56,721 nt of DNA, taken from an uncultured Bacilli bacterium (GTDB lineage Bacteria > Bacillota_I > Bacilli_A > RF39 > UBA660). A program made the position numbers and the translations under genes. Below the pieces are notes generated by a model. The model was not told where the DNA came from. It made no database searches and saw only the letters and a program-made list of their open reading frames with translations. The stretch is from positions 1 through 56,721 of the forward strand of contig CALVXD010000003.1 of assembly GCA_944368815.1 (NCBI GenBank), given 5' to 3'. Of this stretch, positions 41,775 to 51,031 are shown piece after piece. Within the stretch, counting starts at the first letter, position 1, and the number at the start of each line of letters is the position of its first letter.

Positions 41775-44402
41775 ATGACTAATGGTTTATCTAACGATGA
41801 AGTAATAGAAAAAAGAAAAAAATATGGTAGAAATGAAATAATAAGAACAAGAAAGAATACATTTTTTCATTTATTTATTGAAACTTTAGGGGATCCTATA
41901 ATTAAAATATTATTAATTGTACTAGCAGTTAAAGTAATATTTTTATTTAGACACTTTGACATATTTGAAACAATAGGAATAGCAGTAGCTATATTAGTAG
42001 CATCCTTAATCTCAACAATATCGGAGTATGGTTCAGAAAAAGCCTTTGTTAGACTTCAAGAAGAATCCTCTAAGATTAAATGTCGTGTTAAAAGAAACGG
42101 AAAAGTAGAAGAAATTAATATAGATGAAGTAGTAATGGATGATATTGTTGTCTTATCTTCTGGTGATAAGATACCTAGTGATGGAATAATTATATCAGGT
42201 AGTATTACTGTAGACGAGTCAATGATGAATGGAGAAACTAAAGAACAATATAAAGAAAAAGCAATTAACTTAAACAATGTCAAAGATAATAATTTAGTTT
42301 ATAGGGGTACTGTTGTATATGATGGCTACGCTTTAATGAAAGTAAATAAAATAGGATCAGATACTCTTTATGGAAAACTTGCTAGTGAATTAGAAGAGAA
42401 AGCACTTCCATCACCACTTAAATTAAGACTAAATAAACTAGCTAAAACAATAAGTAAATTGGGTTATATCGCAGCTATATTAGTATCTATTTCTTATTTA
42501 TTTTCTAACATAGTAATTGAAAATAACTTTAATATAACTAAAATTATAGATACTGTAACTAATATTCCTCTTTTATTTGGTTACCTCCTTGAAGCACTAA
42601 CTTTAAGTGTTACAGTAATTGTAGTAGCAGTTCCTGAAGGTCTTCCAATGATGATTACTTTAGTATTATCTTCTAATATGAAAAGAATGCTTAAAAATAA
42701 TGTTTTAGTAAGAAAACTAGTAGGAATAGAAACCGCGGGTAGTTTAAATATCTTATTTACAGATAAAACAGGGACTCTTACTAAAGGAAAACTTGAAGTA
42801 ATTAATATGATCAGTGGGGACAACCTTGAAATTAATAATAGTATAGAATTAAATAATTATCCTAAATATAAAGAATTAGTAGTAGACAATCTTGTCTATA
42901 ATAATGATAGTATTTATGACTCAGTAGAAAATAAAGTAATCGGGGGAAATATAACTGACAAGTCTCTCTTAGAATTTATAAAAATTAAAAGAAATAATGA
43001 TATTAAAGAACTATATAAATTACCATTTAATAGTAAAAATAAATATTCTATAACAATAATTTCAAAAGATAATAAGAATATTAAATTAGTAAAAGGAGCT
43101 CCTGAAAAGATACTTAAATATACTGATTTATGTTATGACAAATATGGTAATAAAATATTATTAAAAGAAAAAGATAAAATACTATCTAAAATAGATAATA
43201 TGACTAAAAACGGAATAAGAGCAATTGCAATTGCTAACTCTGATAGTACAGTAAATAGAGATAGTTTAAATAATATCGTTTTAATAGGTATATTATTTAT
43301 AAAAGATGAAATAAGATGCGAAAGTAAAGATGCTATTAAGTTAGTAAAAGATGCTGGTATTCAAACAGTAATGATAACAGGAGATAGTAAAAATACTGCT
43401 CTTTCTATTGGAAGTGAAATTGGATTAATTAATAGTGATAATGATTTAGTAATAACTTCTGATGAACTTAACTTAATGAGTGATGATAAAGTAAAGCAAA
43501 TACTTCCTAGACTTAAAATAGTATCAAGAGCTCTTCCTAGTGATAAAAGTAGGTTAGTGCGTCTAGCCCAAGAATTAAATCTTGTTGTAGGTATGACCGG
43601 AGATGGAGTAAATGATGCCCCTGCTTTAAAGAAAGCTGACGTTGGTTTTGCTATGGGAAGTGGAACTGAAGTTACTAAGGAAGCGTCAGATATTGTAATT
43701 ATAGATAATAACTTTTTATCAATTACTAAAGCAATACTATATGGAAGAACAATCTTTAAAAGTATTAGAAAGTTTATTATATTCCAGTTAACTGTAAACT
43801 TATGTGCTGTTAGTGTTTCTATTATTGGACCATTTATTGGAATACCTTATCCTGTTACCGTAATTCAAATGTTATGGATTAATATGGTAATGGATACATT
43901 AGCAGGCCTTGCTTTCTCATATGAAAGTCCTAAACTAGAATACATGAAAGAACCTCCTAAAAAGAAAGATGAAAATATTATCAATAATTATATGTTAAAT
44001 GAAATATTAGTAACAGGTATTTATTCATCTATATTATGTTTTATTTTCTTAAAATCTCATTTTATTAGAAGTTTCTTTAGATATAGTCCTAGCTATGAAT
44101 ACTTACTTACTGCATTTTTTGGTTTATTTATATTTATAAGTATCTTTAATAGTTTTAATGCAAGAACTCACAGGTTGAATCTTTTTACATTGTTACATAA
44201 AAATAAAGTCTTTTTATCAGTAATACTTTTTGTAGCCATTGTTCAAATATATCTTATATATTATGGGGGAGATATATTTAGAACAAGAGGACTTACACTA
44301 AATGAATTTATTATAATGCTTCTAATTGCATTTACTGTAATACCATTTGATTTTGTAAGGAAACTATATTTAAAAAGCATCAATAAAAATACTGGAGTAT
44401 AA
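41775..44402 (+). CDS. Cation-transporting P-type ATPase, PMCA-like Ca2+ pump
   Basis: This 875-residue P2-type ATPase uses ATP to export cations, most likely Ca2+. The phosphorylation motif is DKTGTLTKG near residues 330-338, the hinge motif is GMTGDGVNDAPAL near residue 607, and the actuator-domain motif reads NGET, the equivalent of TGES. VAVPEGLPMM in transmembrane helix 4 is the PMCA/SERCA Ca2+-site motif. About ten spans fit the family length. GTAAGGAGGAATATT precedes the ATG. It lies directly after the duplicated terminator, so before the cassette arrived it was probably next to the ferritin-like gene. Confidence 0.92.
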   Translation: MTNGLSNDEVIEKRKKYGRNEIIRTRKNTFFHLFIETLGDPIIKILLIVLAVKVIFLFRHFDIFETIGIAVAILVASLISTISEYGSEKAFVRLQEESSKIKCRVKRNGKVEEINIDEVVMDDIVVLSSGDKIPSDGIIISGSITVDESMMNGETKEQYKEKAINLNNVKDNNLVYRGTVVYDGYALMKVNKIGSDTLYGKLASELEEKALPSPLKLRLNKLAKTISKLGYIAAILVSISYLFSNIVIENNFNITKIIDTVTNIPLLFGYLLEALTLSVTVIVVAVPEGLPMMITLVLSSNMKRMLKNNVLVRKLVGIETAGSLNILFTDKTGTLTKGKLEVINMISGDNLEINNSIELNNYPKYKELVVDNLVYNNDSIYDSVENKVIGGNITDKSLLEFIKIKRNNDIKELYKLPFNSKNKYSITIISKDNKNIKLVKGAPEKILKYTDLCYDKYGNKILLKEKDKILSKIDNMTKNGIRAIAIANSDSTVNRDSLNNIVLIGILFIKDEIRCESKDAIKLVKDAGIQTVMITGDSKNTALSIGSEIGLINSDNDLVITSDELNLMSDDKVKQILPRLKIVSRALPSDKSRLVRLAQELNLVVGMTGDGVNDAPALKKADVGFAMGSGTEVTKEASDIVIIDNNFLSITKAILYGRTIFKSIRKFIIFQLTVNLCAVSVSIIGPFIGIPYPVTVIQMLWINMVMDTLAGLAFSYESPKLEYMKEPPKKKDENIINNYMLNEILVTGIYSSILCFIFLKSHFIRSFFRYSPSYEYLLTAFFGLFIFISIFNSFNARTHRLNLFTLLHKNKVFLSVILFVAIVQIYLIYYGGDIFRTRGLTLNEFIIMLLIAFTVIPFDFVRKLYLKSINKNTGV

Positions 44403-44431
44403 AAAATACCATCATAAAGGTGGTATTTTTT
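44401..44431. terminator. Bidirectional terminator after the P-type ATPase gene
   Basis: Perfect 11-bp arms AAAAAATACCA and TGGTATTTTTT enclose ATCATAAAG-type loop sequence. It overlaps the ends of both converging genes. Confidence 0.85.
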
Positions 44432-44786
44432 ACATCATATACATAGAACTATCAGGTTCATTATAAATATTTGTAGTATTGTTATTATAAGTTGCTTCTA
44501 ATCTAGTAACTCTTTCATTTAATCTTTTAATTTGTCTTTCCATTGTATTTAATTTAGTATCAATATCATTATTACTAGAATTATTATTTTGATTACAAGG
44601 CATCATATTTTGATTACTATAAGGCATACCATAATTCATATTAGGGTTTTGCATCATTGGTCCAACTTGATTAGGCATCATCCCATTAGGCATCATCCCA
44701 CCTTGCATCATTGGCATCATTCCATTTTGAAAAGGATTACTTACATATCCATAATTACCATAATACATATCTCTATCATCGTTCAT
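44430..44786 (-). CDS. Low-complexity Met/Asn/Gly-rich protein with coiled-coil end
   Basis: No family is recognised in this 118-residue protein. Residues 1-70 are low complexity, built of GMMP, NGMMPNQ and QNMMP-like units rich in Met, Asn, Gly, Pro and Gln. Residues 74-100 (DTKLNTMERQIKRLNERVTRLEA) form a short heptad coiled coil, a likely oligomerisation segment. The composition resembles small coat or surface proteins, but no signal peptide is present. The start follows GGGAGTGTGAAAGT on the minus strand. It converges on the ATPase gene and is divergent from trmB. Confidence 0.7.
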   Translation of the reverse strand: MNDDRDMYYGNYGYVSNPFQNGMMPMMQGGMMPNGMMPNQVGPMMQNPNMNYGMPYSNQNMMPCNQNNNSSNNDIDTKLNTMERQIKRLNERVTRLEATYNNNTTNIYNEPDSSMYMM

Positions 44787-44869
44787 ACTTTCACACTCCC
44801 GTTATTCTTTTCATTTTAATATATGCAAAATACCCAGATTGTGTTAAAATAAATTTAAGGGAGTGTTTT

Positions 44870-45496
44870 ATGAGACTTAGAAATGTAAAAGGTGCTAAAG
44901 AAAAAATATTATCAAGTAGATATAATATAGATAATCCATTTGATAATATTAATAAATGGAATAAAGTATTTAATAATAATAATCCTATATACATAGAAAT
45001 AGGAATGGGTAAAGGTAAATTCATAATAGAAAATGCTATAAATAACCCTGATATAAATTATATAGGTATAGAAAAGTTTGATAGTGTTATAGTTAGAGCC
45101 ATAGAAAAAGTAGAAGAGTTGGATATACCTAATCTAAAATTTATTAGAATGGATGCTACTAGAATAGATGAAGTGTTTAATAAAGAAATAGATAAAATAT
45201 ATTTAAACTTTTCTGATCCATGGCCAAAAGATAGACATTCTAAAAGAAGATTAACTAGTTCTATATTTTTAGAAAAATATGATAAAGTATTTAGAAATGA
45301 TAATATAATAGAAATGAAAACTGATAATATAGATTTATTTAATTACTCAGTAGATAGTTTAAAAGAATACGGTTATAATATAGAATATATTACTAATGAT
45401 TTACATAAAGAAAATGTAGATAATATAATGACAGAATATGAAGAAAGATTTTCTAAATTAAATATTAAAATAAATAAATTAATAGCAAGGAAGTAA
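44870..45496 (+). CDS. trmB: tRNA (guanine-N7)-methyltransferase
   Basis: TrmB methylates G46 of tRNAs with S-adenosylmethionine. The 208-residue protein has motif I YIEIGMGKGKFI, the GIEKF acidic loop, and the family signature LNFSDPWPKDRHSKRRL. The ATG at 44870 (MRLRNVKGAKEK) follows AAGGGAGTG; a longer in-frame frame from 44711 reads against the opposite gene and lacks homology. It starts a run of tightly spaced genes (45501, xerD-like, tdk). Confidence 0.95.
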   Translation: MRLRNVKGAKEKILSSRYNIDNPFDNINKWNKVFNNNNPIYIEIGMGKGKFIIENAINNPDINYIGIEKFDSVIVRAIEKVEELDIPNLKFIRMDATRIDEVFNKEIDKIYLNFSDPWPKDRHSKRRLTSSIFLEKYDKVFRNDNIIEMKTDNIDLFNYSVDSLKEYGYNIEYITNDLHKENVDNIMTEYEERFSKLNIKINKLIARK

Positions 45497-45500
45497 TAGT

Positions 45501-46001
45501 ATGGCAGAATATATATTATATGGAGTAGAAGAAGATAATTCAAAATTTATTTTTAAAAGTGGTAAGTCACTAGAAGATATTGATAAATTTACTAGTATTT
45601 TTTATAGTGCCGAAGATGCTAAGGAAGTTTTGAATGAATTATATGGAACAAATGTAAAATTAAAATCTATGTTATTAATGAAAAAAGATAAATTAAAAGA
45701 AGGAACTATTCCAATTAGATTTCGTGATGATATGTATGATGAATTAAGTGTTATAGAGACTTACAAAAATTATCTTTTGGCTAATCCTAATTTAATTAAG
45801 GATTCTAATGTTAAGCATGTTAATTTAGATTTTATGAGAGACTTTAAAAAAACAGGAAAAATTAATTTTAGTGAAAGAGAATTTAATATAGCTATTAAAG
45901 CCTATTTTTATCGAAATGGTGAACTTGTATATACGAAAGTGCGAGAAGCTTACTTTGAATTATTAGAAATGGGTCAAAAAGTAAAATGCAAAAAGATGTA
46001 A
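45501..46001 (+). CDS. Unassigned cytosolic protein
   Basis: No family is recognised in this 166-residue protein. It starts MAEYILYGVEEDNSKFIFKSGKS and has a central charged helix region (IETYKNYLLANPNLIKDSN). The end (REFNIAIKAYFYRNGELVYTKVREAYFELLEMGQKV) looks like a small alpha/beta domain. There is no signal peptide. It lies 4 bases after trmB and overlaps the recombinase gene by 16 bases, so it is part of the same transcript. Confidence 0.7.
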   Translation: MAEYILYGVEEDNSKFIFKSGKSLEDIDKFTSIFYSAEDAKEVLNELYGTNVKLKSMLLMKKDKLKEGTIPIRFRDDMYDELSVIETYKNYLLANPNLIKDSNVKHVNLDFMRDFKKTGKINFSEREFNIAIKAYFYRNGELVYTKVREAYFELLEMGQKVKCKKM

Positions 46002-46879
46002 GTATATATATAGATAAATTTTATTTATATTTAAAAACTAATAAAAAGTATTCTGATAATACAATTAATGCTTATTTAAGTGATATAGAAGAGTTTACTT
46101 GTTATACTAATAAAGGTATTAATATTACTTTTGAAGATATAAGTTCTTATTTATCATATTTGTATAATGATATAAAAATATCTAAAAGTAGTATTGGTAG
46201 GAAATTAAGTTCTCTTAGAAGTTTTTATAATTATTTAGTAAAAGAAGATATTATTAATTATAATTATTTTAATGATGTTAGTAATCCTAAAAAAGGATTA
46301 GTTTTACCTAAATTTATAAATGAAAAAGATATGAGTAATATTATGGAAGTATGTATGGGAGATAATCCTATATTAGAAAGAGATAGATTAATAGTAGAAC
46401 TATTATATTCAACAGGGATTCGTGTTAGTGAACTTATTAATATAAAATTAAATGATATAAATTTTTATAATAATGAAATAAAAATATTAGGTAAGGGTAG
46501 TAAAGAAAGAATAGTTATATTTAATAATACTTGTAGAGAAGCATTATATAATTTTATTAATAATGGAAGAAAAGAATTATATAAAAATGATACAGGATAC
46601 TTATTTATTGGTAGAAATAATGGACATATATCTAGTAAGTATGTAAGAGATATTATTAATAAAATAAAAGTAAAAGCAGGAGTAGAAGGTAAAATATCTC
46701 CCCATGTATTTAGACATACATTTGCAACTGATATGTTAAATAATGGAGCAGACTTAGTAAGTGTAAAAGATTTACTGGGACATGAATCGTTAAATACAAC
46801 TAGTATATATACACATGTTACTAATGAACAAATAAAAAAAGTATATGAAATGGCTCATCCAAGAGCAAAAAAGGAGTAG
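45986..46879 (+). CDS. xerD: Tyrosine recombinase XerD-like
   Basis: This 297-residue recombinase has the N-terminal SAM-like core-binding domain (about 4-90: YLYLKTNKKYSDNTINAYLSDIEEF). The catalytic domain has Arg in LYSTGIRVSELI (about residue 147), Lys in GKGSKERI, HVFRHTFAT (His and Arg near 240), HESLNTTSIYTHV with His near 263 and the Tyr nucleophile near 273. Length and end (KVYEMAHPRAKK) match XerC/XerD, which resolve chromosome dimers at dif. A dif site was not found in the window. The housekeeping neighbours favour a chromosomal Xer rather than a phage integrase. Confidence 0.88.
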   Translation: MQKDVSIYIDKFYLYLKTNKKYSDNTINAYLSDIEEFTCYTNKGINITFEDISSYLSYLYNDIKISKSSIGRKLSSLRSFYNYLVKEDIINYNYFNDVSNPKKGLVLPKFINEKDMSNIMEVCMGDNPILERDRLIVELLYSTGIRVSELINIKLNDINFYNNEIKILGKGSKERIVIFNNTCREALYNFINNGRKELYKNDTGYLFIGRNNGHISSKYVRDIINKIKVKAGVEGKISPHVFRHTFATDMLNNGADLVSVKDLLGHESLNTTSIYTHVTNEQIKKVYEMAHPRAKKE

Positions 46880-46881
46880 TT

Positions 46882-47475
46882 ATGGCAAAGTTATATTTTA
46901 AATATGGTGCAATGAGTTGTGGTAAAACAAGAGATTTAATTAAGACAATGTATAATTATAAAGAAAAAGGAATGAATGTTCTAATAATTAAACCTAGAAA
47001 AGATACAAAAGGGGAAGATACAATTGTTCCAAGAGGAGCAGAACCAGTAAAAGTAGATTATTTAATAAGAGATAATGACGATATATATAAAATGATAGAA
47101 TATTATATATCTTATCATCCACTTCATTGTATATTAGTAGATGAAGTTCAATTTTTTAAGGAAAAACATATAAAAGAATTTGCGGACATAGTAGATTTAC
47201 TTGATATTCCTGTTATATGTTATGGACTTAGAGTAGATTTTAGAGGCCATTTGTTTCCGGGAAGTAAAGCTTTGTTTGAAACAGCAGATTCTTTGGAAGA
47301 ATTAAAAGCAGTTTGTTCTTGTGGTAATAAGGCTACTAGAAATATAAGATATGTAAATGGGAAACCAACTTTTTATGGTAGTCAAGTAGCAATAGATGGA
47401 GAAAATAATATTACTTATGAATCAGTATGTCGTAAATGTGAAAGAAATTTAAGAAAACAAATAAATGAGCAATAA
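46882..47475 (+). CDS. tdk: Thymidine kinase
   Basis: This enzyme phosphorylates thymidine to dTMP in nucleoside salvage. The 197-residue type II enzyme has the P-loop KYGAMSCGKT near residues 7-15, the DEVQFF motif with the catalytic Glu, and the lid-loop YGLRVDFRGHLFPGS. The zinc cysteines C-S-C and C-R-K-C are in the C-terminal half. It follows the recombinase gene after 2 bases with AAAGGAG. Together with nrdD/G it supplies DNA precursors. Confidence 0.96.
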   Translation: MAKLYFKYGAMSCGKTRDLIKTMYNYKEKGMNVLIIKPRKDTKGEDTIVPRGAEPVKVDYLIRDNDDIYKMIEYYISYHPLHCILVDEVQFFKEKHIKEFADIVDLLDIPVICYGLRVDFRGHLFPGSKALFETADSLEELKAVCSCGNKATRNIRYVNGKPTFYGSQVAIDGENNITYESVCRKCERNLRKQINEQ

Positions 47476-47493
47476 TAATAGGGAGTTTAGGTT

Positions 47494-47856
47494 ATGGAAA
47501 AATTATATTTTACTGTATTATTAAGGGATATATCAAACAATTTTGTAAAAAAAGGATTAATTCAAGATGTAGTGATAAATAATTCTAATAAATTAAAAAA
47601 TATAAGTTCTATTCAAATATCAAAATTAAGGAAAGATAACAACTTGATTTGTGAAATTCCATATATATTGATATATAATAAAAGAAATAGTCAGTTTGTT
47701 AGAAAAAGTATGTATAATGTTGAAAAAAATATGATATATATGTTTGAATGTGATGATGAAAATGATATGTATAACTTATTTGTTAAATTAAGTGAAATAA
47801 TAAAAGAAGGAAATTATGAAGCGGAATTTTCGCCAAATTTGAAAGTAAAAAAATAG
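47494..47856 (+). CDS. Unassigned small protein
   Basis: This 120-residue cytosolic protein is not recognised. It is basic in the first half and acidic near the end (MFECDDENDMYNLFVKLSEIIKEGNYEAEF). No motifs, signal peptide or membrane segment are seen. It lies 18 bases after tdk with a GGGAG binding site and is followed by the ppdK promoter. Confidence 0.65.
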   Translation: MEKLYFTVLLRDISNNFVKKGLIQDVVINNSNKLKNISSIQISKLRKDNNLICEIPYILIYNKRNSQFVRKSMYNVEKNMIYMFECDDENDMYNLFVKLSEIIKEGNYEAEFSPNLKVKK

Positions 47857-47875
47857 TAAAATTATGTTGTATTTG

Positions 47876-47904
47876 TTGCAATGTAATTTTATTTTTGTTA
47901 TTAT
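47876..47904 (+). promoter_or_regulatory. ppdK promoter
   Basis: TTGCAA (47876-47881), a 17-bp spacer and TATTAT (47899-47904) with TGT just upstream (extended -10). It predicts a very short leader before the ATG at 47921. Confidence 0.65.
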
Positions 47905-47920
47905 AAAATTGGGTGATAGA

Positions 47921-50545
47921 ATGGAAAAATATGTTTATTCCTTTAATGAAGGAAACAGAGATATGCGTAATTTGCTAGGAGGCAAAGGGGCTAATCTTGC
48001 AGAGATGAAATCTATTGGATTACCTGTTCCAAATGGATTTACGGTTACAACTGAGGCTTGTAATAAATACTATGATGATGGTAAAGTTATAAGTGAAGAA
48101 GTAAAAAAACAAATATTTGAAAAATTAGAAGAATTAGAAAAAGTATCAGGTAAAAAAATGGGTGATTTAAATAATCCTTTACTTGTATCAGTAAGAAGCG
48201 GTGCAAGAGCATCTATGCCTGGTATGATGGATACTGTTTTGAATTTAGGACTTAATGATGAAGTTGCTAAAAATTTTGCAGAAGCTACACAAAATAGAAG
48301 ATTTGCATATGACTCTTATCGAAGATTTATCATGATGTTTGCAGATGTTGTAAAAGGATATTCTAAGAGTTCTTTTGAAAGAGTATTAGATGAATTTAAA
48401 GAAAAGAAAAATGCTAAATTTGATACAGATTTAAATGAAGATGATATGTATGAAATAGCAATGAAATTTAAAGATATTTATAAAGAATTATCAGGAGAAG
48501 ATTTCCCACAAGATCCGAAAGTTCAATTAATTGAAGCTGTAACTGCAGTATTTAGATCTTGGAACAATGAAAGAGCAATTATTTATAGAAGAATGAATGA
48601 TATTCCATCTTCTTGGGGAACTGCTGTTAATGTTCAAGAAATGGTATATGGAAATCGTGGAGATAACTGTGGAACTGGTGTAGCATTTACAAGAAACCCT
48701 GCAACCGGAGAAAATAAACTATATGGAGAATACTTAATAAATGCTCAAGGAGAAGATGTAGTAGCAGGTGTTAGAACTCCACAAAGCATTGAAACATTAA
48801 AAGAAGAAATGCCAGAAGTATATGAACAATTTTCTAAAATATGTAAAATTCTAGAAGAACATTATAAAGATATGCAAGATATGGAATTTACTATTGAAAA
48901 TGGAAAATTATTTATGTTACAAACAAGAAATGGTAAAAGAACTGCTCAAGCGGCTTTAAAAATTGCTGTTGATATGGTAAAAGAAAAAATGATTACTGAA
49001 GAAGAAGCGATTATGAAAGTAGAACCTAAAGCACTTGATCAATTATTACATAAAACATTTGATAATGTAAGTTTAAAAGAAGCTAAAAAAATAGCTAAAG
49101 GATTAGCAGCATCTCCGGGTGCCGCAGCGGGTAAAATATATTTTAATGCCGAAGATGTTACTAAAGCAGCAAATAATGGAGAAGATACAATCTTAGTTAG
49201 ACTAGAAACATCGCCTGAAGACATTCAAGGTATGAGTGACGCAAGAGGAATATTAACTATCCGTGGTGGTATGACTTCACATGCAGCAGTAGTAGCAAGA
49301 GGTATGGGAAGATGCTGTGTAAGTGGATGTGGAGAATTAAAGATAGATGAAGAAGCAAAGACACTTACAACTAGTGATGGAAAAGTATATAAAGAAGGAG
49401 ATACTATCTCACTTGATGGCTCTACTGGATATGTATATGATGGACTAGTTAAAACAGTAGATCCTGAAATTAGTGGTGACTTTGAAAAATTCATGGGTTG
49501 GGTAGATAAAACAAGAACTATAGGTGTTAGAACTAATGCTGATAATCCAAGAGATACTATCCAAGCAATTAAGTTTGGAGCAGAAGGTATTGGACTTTGT
49601 CGTACTGAGCATATGTTCTTTGAAACAGATAGAATTTTTGCGGTAAGACAAATGATTACTGCAGAAACAAAAGAACAAAGAGAAGCAGCGCTAAACAAAA
49701 TATTACCAATGCAAAGAAAAGACTTTGAAGAAATGTATACAGCCTTAGAAGGAAGACCTATGACAGTAAGATACTTAGATCCACCTTTACATGAATTCTT
49801 ACCACATACTGATGAAGAGATAAAGCCACTTGCTAAAGAATTAGGAATGACTTTTGAAGCGTTAAAAACAAGAATAGACTCTCTTAAAGAGTTTAACCCA
49901 ATGATGGGACATAGAGGTTGTAGATTATCTATAACTTATCCAGAAATTGCCGTAATGCAAACAAGAGCTGTAATAGAAGCAGCATTAAATGTTAAAGAAA
50001 AAGGAATAAACGTAGAACCAGAAATAATGATACCTTTAGTAGGAGACATAAATGAACTTAAATATGTAAGAAATATTGTTGTAGAAACTGCTGAAGAAAT
50101 ACTTAAAGAAAGAAAAGCAAAATTAAAATATAAAATTGGTACAATGATTGAAATACCAAGAGCAGCCCTTTTAGCAGATGAAATAGCAGAATATGCAGAA
50201 TTTTTCTCATTTGGTACAAATGATTTAACACAAATGACTTATGGATTCTCAAGAGATGATGCTGGTAAATTCTTAAATGATTATTATGATAAAGGTATAT
50301 TTGAAAATGATCCATTCGCAAAACTAGATCAACATGGAGTAGGAAAACTAGTAGAAATGGCCGCTGAATTAGGAAGAAAAACTAGAAAAGATATTAAACT
50401 AGGAATATGTGGAGAACATGGAGGAGATCCAAGCTCAATTGAATTTTGTCGAAAAGTAGGACTTAATTATGTATCATGTTCACCATTTAGAGTGCCAATT
50501 GCAAGACTTGCAGCAGCACAAGCTGAAATAAAAATGAAAAAATAA
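47921..50545 (+). CDS. ppdK: Pyruvate, phosphate dikinase
   Basis: PPDK interconverts PEP, AMP and PPi with pyruvate, ATP and Pi. The 874-residue protein has the N-terminal ATP-grasp half, the swivelling phosphohistidine domain with GGMTSHAAVVARGMG (phospho-His near residue 455) and the C-terminal PEP/pyruvate barrel with GICGEHGGDPSS (catalytic Cys near 830). The ATG at 47921 (MEKYVYSFNEGN) is the family start; an in-frame ATG at 47864 lies upstream of the predicted promoter. PPi-dependent glycolysis is common in anaerobes that use this enzyme. It is a single gene with its own terminator. Confidence 0.97.
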   Translation: MEKYVYSFNEGNRDMRNLLGGKGANLAEMKSIGLPVPNGFTVTTEACNKYYDDGKVISEEVKKQIFEKLEELEKVSGKKMGDLNNPLLVSVRSGARASMPGMMDTVLNLGLNDEVAKNFAEATQNRRFAYDSYRRFIMMFADVVKGYSKSSFERVLDEFKEKKNAKFDTDLNEDDMYEIAMKFKDIYKELSGEDFPQDPKVQLIEAVTAVFRSWNNERAIIYRRMNDIPSSWGTAVNVQEMVYGNRGDNCGTGVAFTRNPATGENKLYGEYLINAQGEDVVAGVRTPQSIETLKEEMPEVYEQFSKICKILEEHYKDMQDMEFTIENGKLFMLQTRNGKRTAQAALKIAVDMVKEKMITEEEAIMKVEPKALDQLLHKTFDNVSLKEAKKIAKGLAASPGAAAGKIYFNAEDVTKAANNGEDTILVRLETSPEDIQGMSDARGILTIRGGMTSHAAVVARGMGRCCVSGCGELKIDEEAKTLTTSDGKVYKEGDTISLDGSTGYVYDGLVKTVDPEISGDFEKFMGWVDKTRTIGVRTNADNPRDTIQAIKFGAEGIGLCRTEHMFFETDRIFAVRQMITAETKEQREAALNKILPMQRKDFEEMYTALEGRPMTVRYLDPPLHEFLPHTDEEIKPLAKELGMTFEALKTRIDSLKEFNPMMGHRGCRLSITYPEIAVMQTRAVIEAALNVKEKGINVEPEIMIPLVGDINELKYVRNIVVETAEEILKERKAKLKYKIGTMIEIPRAALLADEIAEYAEFFSFGTNDLTQMTYGFSRDDAGKFLNDYYDKGIFENDPFAKLDQHGVGKLVEMAAELGRKTRKDIKLGICGEHGGDPSSIEFCRKVGLNYVSCSPFRVPIARLAAAQAEIKMKK

Positions 50546-50567
50546 CCTTGTTGATATATATTTAATT

Positions 50568-50598
50568 AGACTAAGATATAAAATCTTGGTCTTTTTTT
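50568..50598 (+). terminator. ppdK terminator
   Basis: AGACTAAGAT and ATCTTGGTCT (10 bp, one G-U) close ATAAA and run into seven Ts. Confidence 0.85.
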
Positions 50599-50615
50599 CT
50601 TCCTTATATTTCATA

Positions 50616-50671
50616 TTTACAAAAATAATAACATATGTTAATATATATATATGTGCATATATACGCACATA
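50616..50671 (+). promoter_or_regulatory. Promoter and two palindromic operators of the ArsR-Sms operon
   Basis: TTTACA (50616-50621), a 17-bp spacer and TAATAT (50639-50644) with TGT before it. A perfect 12-bp palindrome TAACATATGTTA (50629-50640) covers the spacer and -10 edge. A second inverted repeat (TATGTGC / GCACATA, 50650-50671) lies just downstream, next to the binding site. Both are placed for repression by the ArsR-type protein encoded next. Confidence 0.7.
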
Positions 50672-50683
50672 AGGAGGAACAAT

Positions 50684-51019
50684 ATGATATGTGGTAAAAA
50701 TTGTCCTAATTATCATAAAATAAATAATATAAGACAAGAAGTAGAATTAAATAGAATAGAAGAATTATCTAATATATTTAAAATATTATCAGATGCAACT
50801 AGATTAAAAATTGTATGTTCGTTACTTAATAAAGAAATAAGAGTATCTGATATATCAAATAATTTAAATATAAATAGAACTACGGTATCACATCATTTAA
50901 AAACATTAAGAGATAATAAATTAGTTAAATTTAAACAAATTGGTTTAGAAAAATATTATAGTTTAAAGGATCATCATATTGAACAAATAATACTTCAAGG
51001 GATAGATCATATAAAATAG
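50684..51019 (+). CDS. ArsR-family winged-helix regulator
   Basis: This 111-residue regulator starts at ATG 50684 after AAGGAGGA; a longer in-frame frame from 50651 overlaps the operator. It starts MICGKNCPNYHK, with Cys3 and Cys7 available for metal, Fe-S or thiol sensing. The ArsR/SmtB core follows: LSNIFKILSDATRLKIVCSLLNKEIRVSDISNNLNINRTTVSHHLKTLRDNKLVKFKQIG. The usual ELCVCDL metal motif reads EIRVSDI, so the classical site is absent. It is the first gene before the Fe-S assembly pair, which makes an Fe-S-responsive autorepressor plausible. Confidence 0.88.
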   Translation: MICGKNCPNYHKINNIRQEVELNRIEELSNIFKILSDATRLKIVCSLLNKEIRVSDISNNLNINRTTVSHHLKTLRDNKLVKFKQIGLEKYYSLKDHHIEQIILQGIDHIK

Positions 51020-51031
51020 AAAGGTGATAAT

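Noticed and set aside
44711..44869. N-terminal extension of TrmB
   Set aside because: The extension overlaps the opposite-strand gene, has no homology-like sequence, and a good binding site precedes the ATG at 44870.
45986..46879. Phage integrase at an attachment site next to a tRNA
   Set aside because: The gene is embedded among housekeeping genes, has XerD length and motifs, and no tRNA or att repeats adjoin it.
47864..47920. Longer start for PPDK
   Set aside because: The added residues lie upstream of and across the predicted promoter; MEKYVYSFNEGN at 47921 is the family start.
49225..49698. 157-codon open frame on the minus strand inside ppdK
   Set aside because: It is a shadow of the conserved PPDK coding sequence, with no binding site or recognisable product.
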